DNA of 64,000 nt, taken from the NCBI RefSeq assembly GCF_013201545.1, contig NZ_CP053746.1:823501-887500 (forward strand), given 5' to 3'. Source of the DNA: Pseudomonas graminis (GTDB lineage: Bacteria; Pseudomonadota; Gammaproteobacteria; Pseudomonadales; Pseudomonadaceae). Within the stretch, counting starts at the first letter, position 1. Every line of letters starts with the position of its first letter. The notes under the pieces are model-generated. The model was not told where the DNA came from, did not search any database, and worked only from the letters and a program-made list of their open reading frames with translations. The position numbers and the translations under genes were made by a program. Of this stretch, positions 37,889 through 48,202 are shown in pieces.

Positions 37889-38830
37889 GTGTCCAAGATG
37901 ATGGTCTTTACGGGGAACGCCAACCCCGATCTGGCTCGGCGTGTCGTACGTCAGCTGCATATCCCTCTCGGTGACATCTCTGTTGGAAAGTTCTCCGACG
38001 GTGAGATTACCGCTGAGATCAATGAAAACGTTCGCGGTAAAGACGTCTTCATTATCCAGCCGACCTGCGCTCCGACCAACGATAACCTGATGGAACTCGT
38101 CGTGATGGCTGATGCCTTCCGTCGCTCCTCGGCCACTCGTATCACTGCTGTAATTCCTTACTTTGGTTATGCCCGCCAAGATCGCCGTCCGCGTTCCGCC
38201 CGTGTGGCTATCAGCGCTAAAGTGGTTGCGGACATGCTCACCGTCGTCGGTATCGACCGTGTGCTGACTGTCGACCTGCACGCGGACCAGATTCAAGGCT
38301 TCTTCGATATTCCGGTAGATAACATCTACGGCTCCCCGGTTCTGGTGGATGACATCGAAGACCAACGCTTCGAAAACCTGATGATTGTTTCCCCGGATAT
38401 CGGCGGCGTCGTGCGTGCACGTGCTGTTGCCAAATCCCTGGGCGTCGATCTGGGCATCATCGACAAACGCCGCGAGAAGGCCAACCACTCCGAAGTGATG
38501 CACATCATCGGTGATGTCGAAGGCCGTACCTGTATTCTCGTCGACGACATGGTCGATACCGCCGGCACCCTGTGCCACGCGGCCAAGGCGCTGAAAGAAC
38601 ACGGCGCTGCCAAGGTCTTTGCGTATTGCACACACCCTGTTCTGTCGGGCCGTGCAATCGAGAACATCGAAAATTCCGTGCTGGACGAACTGGTGGTGAC
38701 GAACACCATCCCGTTGTCCGCTGCAGCACAGGCCTGTGACCGTATCCGTCAACTGGATATCGCACCGGTAGTCGCTGAGGCGATGCGTCGCATCAGCAAT
38801 GAAGAATCGATCAGCGCGATGTTCCGATAA
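37889..38830 (+). CDS. prs: Ribose-phosphate pyrophosphokinase
   Basis: Prs makes PRPP from ribose 5-phosphate and ATP, supplying the substrate used by hpt and upp elsewhere in this window. The 313-residue protein has the conserved N-terminus [13 protein letters not shown], the [14 protein letters not shown] and [13 protein letters not shown] blocks and the PRPP loop [13 protein letters not shown]. It starts with GTG at 37889 (MSKMMVFTG), because ATGs are only inside. It is followed by a strong terminator before rplY. Confidence 0.96.
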   Translation: MSKMMVFTGNANPDLARRVVRQLHIPLGDISVGKFSDGEITAEINENVRGKDVFIIQPTCAPTNDNLMELVVMADAFRRSSATRITAVIPYFGYARQDRRPRSARVAISAKVVADMLTVVGIDRVLTVDLHADQIQGFFDIPVDNIYGSPVLVDDIEDQRFENLMIVSPDIGGVVRARAVAKSLGVDLGIIDKRREKANHSEVMHIIGDVEGRTCILVDDMVDTAGTLCHAAKALKEHGAAKVFAYCTHPVLSGRAIENIENSVLDELVVTNTIPLSAAAQACDRIRQLDIAPVVAEAMRRISNEESISAMFR

Positions 38831-38867
38831 GGGCCCTGCCCTGCCGAACCATCCGTTGACGAAAAGC

Positions 38868-38906
38868 GCCCCGCCCCGACACCAAATGCCGGGGCGGGGC
38901 TTTTTT
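38868..38906 (+). terminator. Intrinsic terminator of prs
   Basis: An 11-bp GC-rich stem GCCCCGCCCCG/CGGGGCGGGGC with an 11-base loop is followed by T6. Confidence 0.95.
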
Positions 38907-38970
38907 GCCCATACCGTGTCTGGCGCTGGTCGCAAACGCCGCTCGGTCATGGCTATTTTGGAGATACAAA

Positions 38971-39582
38971 ATGAACGAATTTACTCTGAACGCTCAAGCG
39001 CGTAATGACCTGGGGAAAGGTGCGAGCCGCCGCCTGCGTCGTCTCGCCGCCCAAGTCCCAGCCGTTGTCTACGGCGGTGGCAAGGAAGCTGTTTCGATCA
39101 CCATCGAAGCCAAGGAAATTGCCAAGCTGTTCGAAAACGAAGCTGCTTTCAGCCACGTTATCGAATTGAATGTCGATGGCGCCAAGCAGAACGTACTGAT
39201 CAAGGCCATGCAGCGTCACCCGGCCAAGCAGTTCATCATGCACGCCGACTTCATCCGCGTCGTAGCTGGCCAGAAACTGACCGCTATCGTTCCAGTGCAC
39301 TTCATCAACGAAGAAGCACCGGTCAAAAAAGGCGGCGAGATCTCGCACACTACCACTGAGCTGGAAGTGACCTGCCTGCCGAAAGACCTGCCTGAGTTCA
39401 TTGAAGTTGACCTGGGCGCGCTGGAAATCGGTGACAACGTTCACCTGTCCGACGTCAAGGCACCGAATGGTGTTGAATTCGTCGCTCTGGCGCACGGCAA
39501 GGACCTGGACATCGCTAACGTCCACGCCCCTCGCATCGTCCAGGACGAAGAAGAAGGCACCGCAGAAGGCGAAGCAGAGTAA
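38971..39582 (+). CDS. rplY: 50S ribosomal protein L25/general stress protein Ctc
   Basis: L25 binds 5S rRNA in the large subunit. The 203-residue long form has an N-terminal L25 domain (about 1-95) and a C-terminal TL5/Ctc beta domain (about 100-185), with an acidic tail [11 protein letters not shown]. The start at 38971 follows GGAGA; an upstream reading at 38905 is an accident of the terminator region. It forms a cluster with pth and ychF. Confidence 0.95.
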   Translation: MNEFTLNAQARNDLGKGASRRLRRLAAQVPAVVYGGGKEAVSITIEAKEIAKLFENEAAFSHVIELNVDGAKQNVLIKAMQRHPAKQFIMHADFIRVVAGQKLTAIVPVHFINEEAPVKKGGEISHTTTELEVTCLPKDLPEFIEVDLGALEIGDNVHLSDVKAPNGVEFVALAHGKDLDIANVHAPRIVQDEEEGTAEGEAE

Positions 39583-39657
39583 TCATTACTCGCTAGCCGG
39601 TTGAACCCGTGATGGTGCTCGCCATCATCACACTCGACCCAAGGAAGAGCCCCTGAC

Positions 39658-40242
39658 GTGACCGCCATCCAACTGATCGTCGGCCTGGGAAATCCAGGCC
39701 CCGAATACGAACAGACCCGGCATAACGCAGGGGCTCTTTTCGTTGAGCGTATTGCCAGCGCCCAGCGTGTCAATCTGACCGCTGACCGCAAATATTTCGG
39801 CCTGACGGCTAAGTTCAGTCATCAGGGCCAAGACGTTCGTCTGCTGATTCCTACCACGTACATGAACCGCAGCGGCCAGTCCGTCGCGGCTCTGGCGGGT
39901 TTCTTCCGGATTCCTCCGCAAGCCATTCTGGTGGCCCACGACGAACTCGACCTGCCTCCGGGCGTCGCCAAACTCAAACTGGGTGGCGGGCACGGCGGGC
40001 ATAACGGGCTGCGCGACATCATTGCGCAGCTCGGCAACCAGAACGGCTTCCACCGCCTGCGGCTTGGCATCGGCCACCCGGGCGACGCCAGTCTGGTGTC
40101 CAATTTCGTTCTGGGTCGAGCGCCACGCGCCGAGCAGGAAAAACTGGATGCCAGCATCGACTTTGCCCTCGGCGTGCTGCCGGATGTACTCGCTGGCGAC
40201 TTCGCCAAGGCGATGCGCGTCCTGCACAGCCAGAAGGCCTGA
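39658..40242 (+). CDS. pth: Peptidyl-tRNA hydrolase
   Basis: Pth cleaves peptidyl-tRNA to recycle tRNA. The 194-residue protein has the N-terminal [17 protein letters not shown] with Asn12 and catalytic His22, and [11 protein letters not shown]. It uses a GTG start at 39658 with AAGGAAGAG upstream. It sits between rplY and ychF, the usual pseudomonad order. Confidence 0.95.
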   Translation: MTAIQLIVGLGNPGPEYEQTRHNAGALFVERIASAQRVNLTADRKYFGLTAKFSHQGQDVRLLIPTTYMNRSGQSVAALAGFFRIPPQAILVAHDELDLPPGVAKLKLGGGHGGHNGLRDIIAQLGNQNGFHRLRLGIGHPGDASLVSNFVLGRAPRAEQEKLDASIDFALGVLPDVLAGDFAKAMRVLHSQKA

Positions 40243-40263
40243 CATCACTCGAGGGGAAACACC

Positions 40264-41364
40264 ATGGGATTCAACTGCGGCATCGTCGGCCTGCCCAACG
40301 TCGGCAAGTCCACCCTGTTCAACGCCCTGACCAAGTCCGGTATCGCGGCGGAGAACTTTCCCTTCTGCACCATCGAACCGAACACCGGCATTGTGCCCAT
40401 GCCGGACCCGCGCCTGCAGGCCCTGGCCGATATCGTCAACCCGAAGCGTATCCTGCCGACCACGATGGAATTCGTCGACATCGCCGGGCTGGTAGCCGGT
40501 GCCTCCAAAGGTGAAGGCCTGGGCAACAAGTTCCTCGCCAACATTCGCGAGACTGACGCCATCGCCCACGTTGTGCGCTGCTTCGAAGACGAGAACGTGA
40601 TTCACGTTTCCAACAGCGTCGACCCGAAGCGCGACATCGAGATCATCGATCTGGAACTGATTTTCGCTGATCTCGACAGCTGCGAGAAGCAACTGCAGAA
40701 AGTCACGCGCAACGCCAAGGGCGGTGACAAGGACGCAGTGGTCCAGAAAGGCCTGCTGGAACAACTCATTGCTCACTTCACACTGGGCAAACCTGCCCGC
40801 AGCCTGATGAAGAGCATGAGCGCCGATGAGAAAGCCGTCATCAAGGGCTTTCATCTGCTGACCACCAAGCCGGTCATGTACATCGCCAACGTTGCTGAAG
40901 ACGGCTTCGAGAACAACCCGCACCTGGACGTGGTTCGCGCCATCGCCGAAGAGGAAGGCGCAATGCTGGTGCCGGTCTGCAACAAGATCGAGGCAGAAAT
41001 CGCCGAACTCGACGACGGCGAAGAAAAGGACATGTTCCTGGAGGCCCTGGGCCTTGAAGAGCCTGGTCTGAACCGCGTGATCCGTGCCGGCTACGAAATG
41101 CTGCACCTGCAGACCTACTTCACTGCCGGCGTCGAAGAAGTTCGTGCATGGACCGTCCGTGTCGGCGCCACCGCGCCACAGGCTGCCGGCGTGATCCACA
41201 CCGATTTCGAAAAAGGCTTTATCCGCGCCGAGTGCGTCGCCTACAACGACTTCATCCAGTACAAGGGCGAGGCCGGTGCCAAGGAAGCGGGCAAATGGCG
41301 CCTGGAAGGCAAGGACTACATCGTCAAGGATGGCGACGTTCTGCACTTCCGCTTCAACGTCTAA
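40264..41364 (+). CDS. ychF: Redox-regulated ATPase YchF
   Basis: YchF is an Obg-family P-loop protein that prefers ATP and binds ribosomes. The 366-residue protein has the P-loop GLPNVGKST, the G3 DIAGLVAG, the variant G4 NKIE-type motif and a C-terminal TGS domain (about 280-365). It starts 21 bases after the pth stop. A bidirectional terminator follows. Confidence 0.95.
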   Translation: MGFNCGIVGLPNVGKSTLFNALTKSGIAAENFPFCTIEPNTGIVPMPDPRLQALADIVNPKRILPTTMEFVDIAGLVAGASKGEGLGNKFLANIRETDAIAHVVRCFEDENVIHVSNSVDPKRDIEIIDLELIFADLDSCEKQLQKVTRNAKGGDKDAVVQKGLLEQLIAHFTLGKPARSLMKSMSADEKAVIKGFHLLTTKPVMYIANVAEDGFENNPHLDVVRAIAEEEGAMLVPVCNKIEAEIAELDDGEEKDMFLEALGLEEPGLNRVIRAGYEMLHLQTYFTAGVEEVRAWTVRVGATAPQAAGVIHTDFEKGFIRAECVAYNDFIQYKGEAGAKEAGKWRLEGKDYIVKDGDVLHFRFNV

Positions 41365-41400
41365 CGCCCTCGTGGACCTCCACGAACCTCGTTGAACGTC

Positions 41401-41438
41401 AAAGCCCGCGTGTCAATCAGTGATCCGCGGGCTTTGTG
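41401..41438. terminator. Terminator between ychF and the methyltransferase gene
   Basis: AAAGCCCGCG (41401-41410) pairs with CGCGGGCTTT (41426-41435) across a 15-base loop. A short T-run follows in either direction. The two flanking genes converge. Confidence 0.75.
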
Positions 41439-41451
41439 CGTTTAGTGCAGC

Positions 41452-42108
41452 TCAGACAATCGGCTGCGCCGCGCGAAACAGCAGCACCACGCCTTCGCGC
41501 TTGAGCGTGACCTCGCGAAAATGCGTACGCAGGTGGGCCTCGAAACCGGCCTGGGTGTCCTGACTGTTTCCAAAGATGCCTTTCTTGTTGTACACCGCCA
41601 TCAGCTTGCGGCCAAAGCCGTTGTGCCCCGCCTCATCCCCCAAAATCGTTGCGCCAAACAATACGCCGTCCGGGGTCAGATTGTGCTTAAGGTGAGCGAA
41701 GATCGCCGCCTTGGCGTCCAGCGGGCCTGGCAGGCAATGCAGCAGATAGAACAGCGATATCGAATCGAAGCGCTCGTTCCCGGGGATCGGCGTCATCACG
41801 TCATGCTGAAGGGTGCGCGTGTCTGGCCGGCCGATCCTGCGCTTGGCGGCAGCGAGGCTGCTTGGGTTGAGGTCCATCAAGGTGATTTGGGTGCTCGGTG
41901 GCAACTTGGCTTTCGCCAGGTAGTAACCCGTGCCGACGCCAATATCCAGATGGTGCGCACGAACAGTGGCGCGGAAGAACGGCAACAGCACCTCATCGGT
42001 CGGGCAGCGCCAGGCATACCGATTGGAAATGCCCAGCACCCAGGCGTCGTACAACGCCAACGTAAGGGGCGAATAAACCGCCGCACCTGCGGCACTGCTA
42101 TCGGTCAT
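41452..42108 (-). CDS. Class I SAM-dependent methyltransferase
   Basis: This 218-residue methyltransferase has the SAM-binding block LDIGVGTGYYL (about 54-64), the acidic ITLMDLNPSSL (motif II) and the SLFYLLHCLPGPL (motif IV) region. The start at 42108 has AGGGGA 6 bases upstream. The substrate is unknown. It resembles phospholipid or sterol-type methyltransferases of the Methyltransf_25 group, but that is only pattern similarity. The region 42109-42256, before the chemoreceptor, shows no gene. Confidence 0.82.
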   Translation of the reverse strand: MTDSSAAGAAVYSPLTLALYDAWVLGISNRYAWRCPTDEVLLPFFRATVRAHHLDIGVGTGYYLAKAKLPPSTQITLMDLNPSSLAAAKRRIGRPDTRTLQHDVMTPIPGNERFDSISLFYLLHCLPGPLDAKAAIFAHLKHNLTPDGVLFGATILGDEAGHNGFGRKLMAVYNKKGIFGNSQDTQAGFEAHLRTHFREVTLKREGVVLLFRAAQPIV

Positions 42109-42256
42109 GGAAAAATCCCCTACGGCTATGGGTATCGAAATACGAAGAGAAGGCGACGGATCTTATACGTCGCCATGCTTTCGTCTTTCAACCCACGCCG
42201 CACGCGCGCGTATGAGGACGTGAACGTCATTCGCACTCATGCCTTGTATGCGCGGC

Positions 42257-44314
42257 TTACCCCAGCTGGAATCTCGCGGTGTTGTCGCTCAAAGCCCGGC
42301 TGCCTTTGGTCAGGGTGTCTGCAGCCTGATTGACCGCACGCGCGCCTTCCAGCAAACGGCCCGCAGCCTGATCCACCTGCTGGATGTTGCCACTCACCTC
42401 ATCCGCCGTCGCGGCCTGCTCTTCAACCGCCGTGGCGATCTGCGCCAGCGTGTCAGTGACGACCTGCACGGCGCTGGCAATCTCTTCCAGCCGCTCACCC
42501 AGCCCGGTCACCGACTGCGCGTCACTCACCGCCTGACCACACGCCGCCTCCATCAGGCTGACGGCCTGGCTGACCGTTGAGCGCAAACTGTCCACGGTCC
42601 CGGCAATTTGTGCGGTTGAGGCCTGGGTCCGCTGCGACAAGCTGCGCACTTCGTCGGCCACCACGGCGAAACCGCGCCCTTGCTCGCCGGCACGCGCTGC
42701 TTCTATCGCAGCGTTAAGCGCCAGCAAATTGGTCTGTTCGGCAATGCCGCGAATGGTGTCGACCACGGACTGAATCTGCTGCCCCTGCTCGCTGACCTTG
42801 CTCAACGCGTTAGCGGTGTCGGTCAGTTTCTGGTTCAGTTGCTGAATGCTCGCCGTGGTGCGTTGGCTGTCGCGACTGCTGTCCTCGGCGATGCGTCGGG
42901 TGGCCTGGGCGCTGCCGGACGCTGCTTCACAGCTGCGGGCAACGCCCATGGACGTCGCGGCCAGCTCGGTGGCCGCCGCCGCAATCTGGCTGATCTGCTG
43001 CTGTTGATCTTCGACTTCGTTGAGCGTGCTGCCGGATTGCGCGTTGAGGGTCAGCACCGCAGAGCCCAGCTGCTGGGTTTCGTGATTGACGCCCAACAGA
43101 CTGGTGCGCAGTTGCACTACCGCAACGTTGAGTGCGGTGCTGATGGCTGCCAGTTCGTCACGCCCTTCAACGGCGACCTCAACGCACAAATTGCCGTCGC
43201 GCAGGGACTCGGCCAAGGTCGTAATGCCCTTGGCGCTGCGCTGAATCGACGCCTGGAGGCACATGAAGAGATACAGCGCCGCGAGCGCGAGAATGCTGAA
43301 AATCGCGGCCACCGGCACAAACTGCTGAGTGGCCTGTTCATGGTAATAATCGAGTCGGCTGGTGAGTGACGACAGTGACTGCTTGCGCAGGGCCGCCAGT
43401 CCGTCGCTGACGTTATCGACGCTGCGTTCGAAAGCGGCCGGGTCGAGCTTGATGCTGCCGCCGAACACACCGTCGTCGAGCACTTTCAGCTCGGTATCAA
43501 GGCGCTGAAGACTGTCTTCATACTGACGCGTCCAGACCTCGATGCCCGGGTAAGCCTTGGCTTTTAGCGAGCCTACTGCTTTGACCAACTGATCGCGGGC
43601 GTCGCCGATGCGACTGCGCAGGTCGCGCATCTGAAGACGGCTCTGCAATGAGAACTGACCGGACGCGATCGACGACTGGCCGATACTTGCCATGCGCCCT
43701 ACCCGCTCGACAAGGTCCGGCGCCTGCTGCGTGGCGATTTGCATCAGCAAGTAGGTTTCAAGCCAGGGATCGAGGATCAATCCGCTGTCCATCGCGATCT
43801 GTTCACGAAGACTCTGCAGCGCCGTGAGCGCGGACGTGAAGCGATCATAACCATCCGGCCACCAGCCGACTGTACGCAGGGAATCTGAATCCATCCCTTT
43901 GACTGAGGCTTGCAGCGCCTGATACCGAGTCATGATGTCGCCACTGGCGTTCTGCGCCTTTAGCTCATCGCCAAGGGACGCCAGGGTTCGAGTCAACTCA
44001 GGGTTGGCAGCATCCAGCGCGTTCATGGCGGCCTTCGCGGCCGGTGTCGGATCCCGAAGAATGTCGACGGCCTTCCAGCGCGCGGCGCGGTTGCGCTGGG
44101 CCGTGAGCTGCACATCCAACGCATCGAGCGCCATCAGTTGGCGCACGCCAGCTTGTTCCTGGGAAATCACCGCAAGCTTGCTGCGGTAATCCTGGCCGAT
44201 CATCCACAGGCTGCCCGCGAGCGGCAAGATGAACAAAAAGAAGAGCACCTGAAACTTGCGCGCGAACCCGAGACGTCCGAGCAGGCGGATGCCTGGCGAC
44301 AAAAGACTCTGCAT
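42257..44314 (-). CDS. Methyl-accepting chemotaxis protein
   Basis: This 685-residue inner-membrane chemoreceptor has an N-terminal membrane segment (about 22-42), a large periplasmic helical domain (about 45-330), a second membrane segment (about 333-355, [18 protein letters not shown]), a HAMP region and a cytoplasmic signalling hairpin with the conserved [20 protein letters not shown] and [12 protein letters not shown]. The ligand domain does not match a family I can name with confidence. GAGGAG lies about 9 bases before the ATG. It is a single gene. Cheminformation would pass to CheA/CheW. Confidence 0.93.
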   Translation of the reverse strand: MQSLLSPGIRLLGRLGFARKFQVLFFLFILPLAGSLWMIGQDYRSKLAVISQEQAGVRQLMALDALDVQLTAQRNRAARWKAVDILRDPTPAAKAAMNALDAANPELTRTLASLGDELKAQNASGDIMTRYQALQASVKGMDSDSLRTVGWWPDGYDRFTSALTALQSLREQIAMDSGLILDPWLETYLLMQIATQQAPDLVERVGRMASIGQSSIASGQFSLQSRLQMRDLRSRIGDARDQLVKAVGSLKAKAYPGIEVWTRQYEDSLQRLDTELKVLDDGVFGGSIKLDPAAFERSVDNVSDGLAALRKQSLSSLTSRLDYYHEQATQQFVPVAAIFSILALAALYLFMCLQASIQRSAKGITTLAESLRDGNLCVEVAVEGRDELAAISTALNVAVVQLRTSLLGVNHETQQLGSAVLTLNAQSGSTLNEVEDQQQQISQIAAAATELAATSMGVARSCEAASGSAQATRRIAEDSSRDSQRTTASIQQLNQKLTDTANALSKVSEQGQQIQSVVDTIRGIAEQTNLLALNAAIEAARAGEQGRGFAVVADEVRSLSQRTQASTAQIAGTVDSLRSTVSQAVSLMEAACGQAVSDAQSVTGLGERLEEIASAVQVVTDTLAQIATAVEEQAATADEVSGNIQQVDQAAGRLLEGARAVNQAADTLTKGSRALSDNTARFQLG

Positions 44315-44705
44315 AGCCGACTACTCCTCACCGACAGACCGCTGCTTGATCCATGATGATCACAGCGCTGCCTTACATTCTTACCGGCAAAATGCCATGT
44401 CTATGTTTAGAAAACGATAACCGCCCATCCTCGATGCAAAGAACGGGTTTGGGCTTATCGAGATCTGCCGCCGCTTTCATCTATAGCGGCAGCGATGCGG
44501 CAGGCATAAGCAAAAACCGGACCGATAGCACGAAGCCATCAAACCGGGCACCCGATCGAGGACAGTGCAGGGTGCATGCGCGAAAGTGGGGCAAAAGCAC
44601 TCAGCGTGGGGAGTAAACTGTCACTGCCGTGCAGGGATGAACAAAGGCTGAAGAGCCGGGAGGCTAACCGATTGATCACGTGGATAAATTTTTTAGAAGA
44701 GACGC
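44315..44705. other. 391-base region upstream of a chemoreceptor gene and tRNA-Met; no gene seen
   Basis: The stretch holds the presumed receptor promoter (unidentified) and a short hairpin CTGCCGC/GCGGCAG (44465-44471 and 44486-44492). I see no credible coding region, and codons here do not look like coding DNA. Confidence 0.5.
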
Positions 44706-44734
44706 TTGACACATATCCGATCTGAGCGAATAAT
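44706..44734 (+). promoter_or_regulatory. tRNA-Met promoter
   Basis: A perfect TTGACA (44706-44711), a 17-base spacer and AATAAT (44729-44734) lie 11 bases before the mature tRNA 5' end. Confidence 0.85.
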
Positions 44735-44745
44735 GCGCGCCACTT

Positions 44746-44822
44746 GGCTACATAGCTCAGTTGGTTAGAGCATAGCATTCATAATGCTGGGGTCCGGGGT
44801 TCAAGTCCCTGTGTAGCCACCA
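44746..44822 (+). tRNA. tRNA-Met(CAU)
   Basis: This is a 77-base cloverleaf with encoded CCA: acceptor GGCTACA/TGTAGCC, T-loop TTCAAGT, and anticodon loop TTCATAA with CAT at 44780-44782. Sequence and first base pair fit elongator tRNA-Met rather than the initiator. Confidence 0.95.
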
Positions 44823-44830
44823 AGTACCTC

Positions 44831-44862
44831 AACAAAGCCCGCCTTGTGCGGGCTTTGTTGTT
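44831..44862 (+). terminator. Terminator of tRNA-Met
   Basis: A 12-bp stem AACAAAGCCCGC/GCGGGCTTTGTT with a 5-base loop is followed by G and TTT. Confidence 0.9.
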
Positions 44863-44939
44863 TCTGGCCGTCCATGGCTAAAGCGGGATCCCAAATCGCC
44901 GATAGCCCTGTACTGCATCTCGCAGTGCACGGAGGCAAT

Positions 44940-45071
44940 ATGAAGAAGATAGCTATCGCTGGACTGGTCGCTCTGCTTTCAATCGTTTCTCTCTTCGCAT
45001 CGGCGTGTCCGAAAGGCACGCACCCATCTGGCGGAACGGGGTCACACCACAAAGGCGGGACCTGCGTTTAA
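44940..45071 (+). CDS. Small exported protein, Gly/His-rich
   Basis: This 43-residue product is MKKIAIAGLVALLSIVSLFA followed by SACPKGTHPSGGTGSHHKGGTCV. It has a signal sequence, possibly a weak lipoprotein lipobox (ASAC), and a mature part of about 20 residues with two Cys and several Gly/His. GGAGG lies 5 bases before the ATG, so it is probably real despite its size. The function is unknown. The Cys pair and His residues could bind metal (inference). Confidence 0.7.
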   Translation: MKKIAIAGLVALLSIVSLFASACPKGTHPSGGTGSHHKGGTCV

Positions 45072-45075
45072 GACT

Positions 45076-45099
45076 AGCCCGGCAAGCGCCGGGCTGTTT
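45076..45099 (+). terminator. Hairpin terminator of the small exported-protein gene
   Basis: AGCCCGGC/GCCGGGCT (45076-45083 and 45088-45095) with a 4-base loop is followed by GTTTC, a weak U-run, immediately after the stop codon. Confidence 0.7.
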
Positions 45100-45171
45100 C
45101 AGGTCCGGATGTCGGCCTTCCAGGCGACATGCAATACCGCCTCGCCCCCGATTCATTCGCAGAAACCCGTC

Positions 45172-45516
45172 TCAAGCAGCCCGAAACGCCCAGACTACTT
45201 CCACCAATCGGGCAGCGATCAGCAAGTACACCAGCGACACCAGAATCTGAATCGCCACGTGATAGCGCAACTTGCCGAGGCGGCGAATGCCGTCGCTGAC
45301 GTTCAGGAACATCAGCACGGCGGACACGCCAATCAGCCCCCATCCGGTAGCGCCAGACACCAGCACGCCGATGAACTGGTGGTAATCAGCCCTCAACGCA
45401 CTGGTGCCCGCCGCGAACAACAGCGCGCACACCAGCAGGTTTTTGATGTTGTCGAAGATTTGCGTGCTGAGGTCGTTTTCCAGCAAATCGATGTAGCGCG
45501 CCCAGATTTTTCGCAT
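45172..45516 (-). CDS. Inner-membrane protein of unknown function
   Basis: This 114-residue protein has three hydrophobic segments (about 24-42, 48-72 and 86-108) and a cytosolic N-terminus with DLLENDLSTQ. It is a small conserved pseudomonad membrane protein without a recognised domain. It is divergent from the gene at 45706. Confidence 0.65.
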   Translation of the reverse strand: MRKIWARYIDLLENDLSTQIFDNIKNLLVCALLFAAGTSALRADYHQFIGVLVSGATGWGLIGVSAVLMFLNVSDGIRRLGKLRYHVAIQILVSLVYLLIAARLVEVVWAFRAA

Positions 45517-45705
45517 GGCCTAACGCCTGTGGGTCGATGAACTCATAGCGTAGCGCGCATGGGGCGGGATGCCTGGATGTTGCCCTGCGGCCCGGGCGCG
45601 AGCAGCAATCCGTGACAACAGCGCCCTCGTCCAATAGATTACGCCCCTCGAAACGCCCCGAGCTTTTCGCGCCTCAACCCCAGTTAACGAAGCAGTGGAT
45701 GTTCA

Positions 45706-46410
45706 ATGTCTGATTCCCATACCGATCCGGTGGCAAACGCCGTGTCGTCGAAGCAAGCCTACGAAGAAGCCATCAACCTTTCACAACATGTGCCACAGGC
45801 CAAAAGCATCAGCGAGATGGTGCTCGACGCCTTCCAGAGCGCCAAGGAAAGCGACCAGATTCGCGATTTGCGGTTGGCTATACGCGCCGCCCATGACCGA
45901 TTCGATGATGACCAGGCCTACGAACTGATGGGTCAGCTTAAACAGCTCAAGGACGCCGAAGCCGCCGACATGGCCGCCCTCGAAGACCTGAGCGCGAAAT
46001 TTCCGATCAGCCGGATTCTCTCGAGCTACAAGGACGACCCGAGTTTCCAGGAACTCGTCTACAGCCTGGCGTTGAAGGTGCTGAACCAGACGCATCAAGC
46101 GGTCAGCAACCCGAGCGGCGGCAAGAGCAAAGCGGCACGACCGAAGAAGGAAGCCGAGGTGTTCGTCATCAGTAAGGACGGCGCCAGCGTCACCCTGCCT
46201 CTGCGCACGCCGCGCTCGAAAGCCAACGCTGACCGCGAAGCCTTTGAATTCCTCGGTTTCTCGTTCATCGGTGAAGGCGATGAAGCCGAGCTGCAGAGCG
46301 AAGTGTTCGTGGACAAGGACGGCAACCAGCAGCCGGCCACGCGCAAGAACATTGTCAGCGCGATCCAACAGCAGACAGCGTTCGAAGGGTTCAGCGCCGC
46401 TCAGCAATAA
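45706..46410 (+). CDS. Conserved hypothetical protein
   Basis: This 234-residue soluble protein shows no signal or membrane segment. The first 130 residues are helix-rich and charged (AYEEAINLSQHVPQAKSISE, DRFDDDQAYELMGQLKQLKD). A basic linker KSKAARPKKEAE (about 146-157) leads to a compact C-terminal domain (VFVISKDGASVTLPLRT to AFEGF). The linker resembles an AT-hook or DNA-contacting region, but there is no known HTH. It starts at ATG 45706 and is a single gene ahead of the ketoglutarate-semialdehyde dehydrogenase. Confidence 0.6.
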   Translation: MSDSHTDPVANAVSSKQAYEEAINLSQHVPQAKSISEMVLDAFQSAKESDQIRDLRLAIRAAHDRFDDDQAYELMGQLKQLKDAEAADMAALEDLSAKFPISRILSSYKDDPSFQELVYSLALKVLNQTHQAVSNPSGGKSKAARPKKEAEVFVISKDGASVTLPLRTPRSKANADREAFEFLGFSFIGEGDEAELQSEVFVDKDGNQQPATRKNIVSAIQQQTAFEGFSAAQQ

Positions 46411-46540
46411 GCGGCAGCAATAAGCCTGGCCGTAAGCTCAACACCTGGATGGGTGGCGATCGTAGCGCCATGATGTAACCTCAAGGGCTGGCCACAGCGG
46501 TGCCAACTGACGGTCGCCGCCCCTCGAGAGGTGTTGAGCA

Positions 46541-48121
46541 ATGCAGATTCTTGGTGAAACGATCATCGGACAACGCGCTGTGCGGGGTCAGGCCGGAGAG
46601 GTGTTCGCCCTCGCCGCCGCCACGGGTGACCCCCTGACGCCGTCGTTTGGCGCCAGCACGCTGGATGATGTCAACGCTGCGTGCGAACTGGCCGAAGGGT
46701 CATTCGATAGCTACCGGCAACTGAGTGACGACCAACGCGCCAGCTTCCTCGAAGCCATCGCCCAAGGCCTTCTGGACCTGGGCGATGTGCTCACCGAACG
46801 CGTTCACATCGAAAGCGGCCTGCCCAAGCCCCGCCTTGAAGGCGAGCGGATGCGCACGGTCAATCAGCTGAAACTATTTGCCAGCCTGCTGCGGGATGGG
46901 CGCTGGCACGGCGCCGTGGTCGATACTGCAATGCCGGAGCGCCTGCCACTTCCACGTGCCGACCTGCGTCTGCGGCGCATCGGCCTCGGCCCGGTGGCGG
47001 TGTTTGGCGCCAGCAACTTCCCCCTCGCCTTCTCCGTGGCCGGCGGCGATACCGCTTCCGCGCTGGCGGCCGGTTGCCCGGTTATCGTAAAGGCGCACCC
47101 GGCTCACCTGGGCACCAGCGAACTGGTGGGCCGTGTGATTCAAAAAGCAGCGCGCGACACTGGCATGCCTGAAGGCGTGTTCTCGCTACTGATCGACAAG
47201 GACATTTCCGTCGGCCAGGCGCTGGTCAGTCACCCCCTGACTCAGGCCGTGGGCTTCACTGGCTCTCGCCGTGGCGGTCTGGCGCTGGTGGCGGCGGCAC
47301 AAGCGCGTCCGGTCCCGATTCCCGTGTATGCCGAGATGAGCAGCATCAACCCGGTGTTCCTGCTTCCCGCTGCTTTACTGGCCCGCGCCGAAACGATCGC
47401 CAAGGGTTTTGTTGAATCGCTGGTCATGGGTGCGGGGCAGTTCTGCACCAACCCCGGCATTCTGCTGGCGCTGGAAAGCGACGCGCTGGAAACATTCGTG
47501 TCGGCTTCGGCCAAGGCGCTGTCCGAGAAGCTACCGACCACCATGCTGACGCCGAACATCCACGGCGCTTACTGCAACGGTCTGAATAACCTGCACAGCG
47601 CATCCGGCGTGACGCTGGTAGCAGAGGGTCAGGAGGCCGAAGGTTCATTCCAGGCCCGCCCTGCATTCTTCCGGACCGACTCGGCCACCTTCCTCGCCAA
47701 CCCCGCGCTGGAGGATGAAAACTTCGGCCCAAGCGCGCTGCTGATCGTCTGCTCCGACGTCGCCGATCTGCAGAGGGTCGCTGCCAGCTTCGATGGTCAA
47801 CTGACCGTGACGCTGCAGTTTGACGACGGCGACGAGGCAACCGCCCAGTCGCTGATGCCGATCCTGGAGCGCAAGGCGGGACGGATTCTGTTCAACGACT
47901 TCCCGACCGGTGTCGAAGTGAGTTATTCGATGGTCCATGGCGGACCGTTCCCGGCGACTTCCGACAGTCGCAGCACCTCGGTGGGCGCGACCGCTATTGA
48001 TCGCTTCCTGCGTCCTGTTTGTTACCAGAACGTGCCGGACTCGCTGCTGCCAACTGCGTTGAAAGCCAGCAATCCGTTGAAGACCTGGCGTCTTGTGAAC
48101 GGCGAACTGTCGAAGGACTGA
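46541..48121 (+). CDS. Alpha-ketoglutarate semialdehyde dehydrogenase (2,5-dioxovalerate dehydrogenase)
   Basis: This is an NAD(P)-dependent aldehyde dehydrogenase that oxidises 2,5-dioxopentanoate to 2-oxoglutarate, the last step of arabinose, hydroxyproline and glucarate degradation. The 526-residue protein has catalytic Cys302 (GQFCTNPG) and Glu265 (VYAEMSS), the LGPVAVFGASNFPLAFS cofactor loop and the long C-terminal region typical of the KGSADH subgroup. No partner catabolic genes are near, so the pathway is inferred from the subgroup only. ATG 46541 follows GAGAGG. Confidence 0.87.
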   Translation: MQILGETIIGQRAVRGQAGEVFALAAATGDPLTPSFGASTLDDVNAACELAEGSFDSYRQLSDDQRASFLEAIAQGLLDLGDVLTERVHIESGLPKPRLEGERMRTVNQLKLFASLLRDGRWHGAVVDTAMPERLPLPRADLRLRRIGLGPVAVFGASNFPLAFSVAGGDTASALAAGCPVIVKAHPAHLGTSELVGRVIQKAARDTGMPEGVFSLLIDKDISVGQALVSHPLTQAVGFTGSRRGGLALVAAAQARPVPIPVYAEMSSINPVFLLPAALLARAETIAKGFVESLVMGAGQFCTNPGILLALESDALETFVSASAKALSEKLPTTMLTPNIHGAYCNGLNNLHSASGVTLVAEGQEAEGSFQARPAFFRTDSATFLANPALEDENFGPSALLIVCSDVADLQRVAASFDGQLTVTLQFDDGDEATAQSLMPILERKAGRILFNDFPTGVEVSYSMVHGGPFPATSDSRSTSVGATAIDRFLRPVCYQNVPDSLLPTALKASNPLKTWRLVNGELSKD

Positions 48122-48202
48122 GCTGCATCCACATCGGGCGGCTGAACCTGCTTTACCGCGTCCTTTTTGATCAGGGGCGCGGCCATAGCAGACGCGCCAC
48201 AG

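Noticed and set aside
39628..41346. A 572-residue minus-strand frame opposite pth and ychF
   Set aside because: Both genes on the other strand are certain, and high-GC third positions create long open antisense frames.
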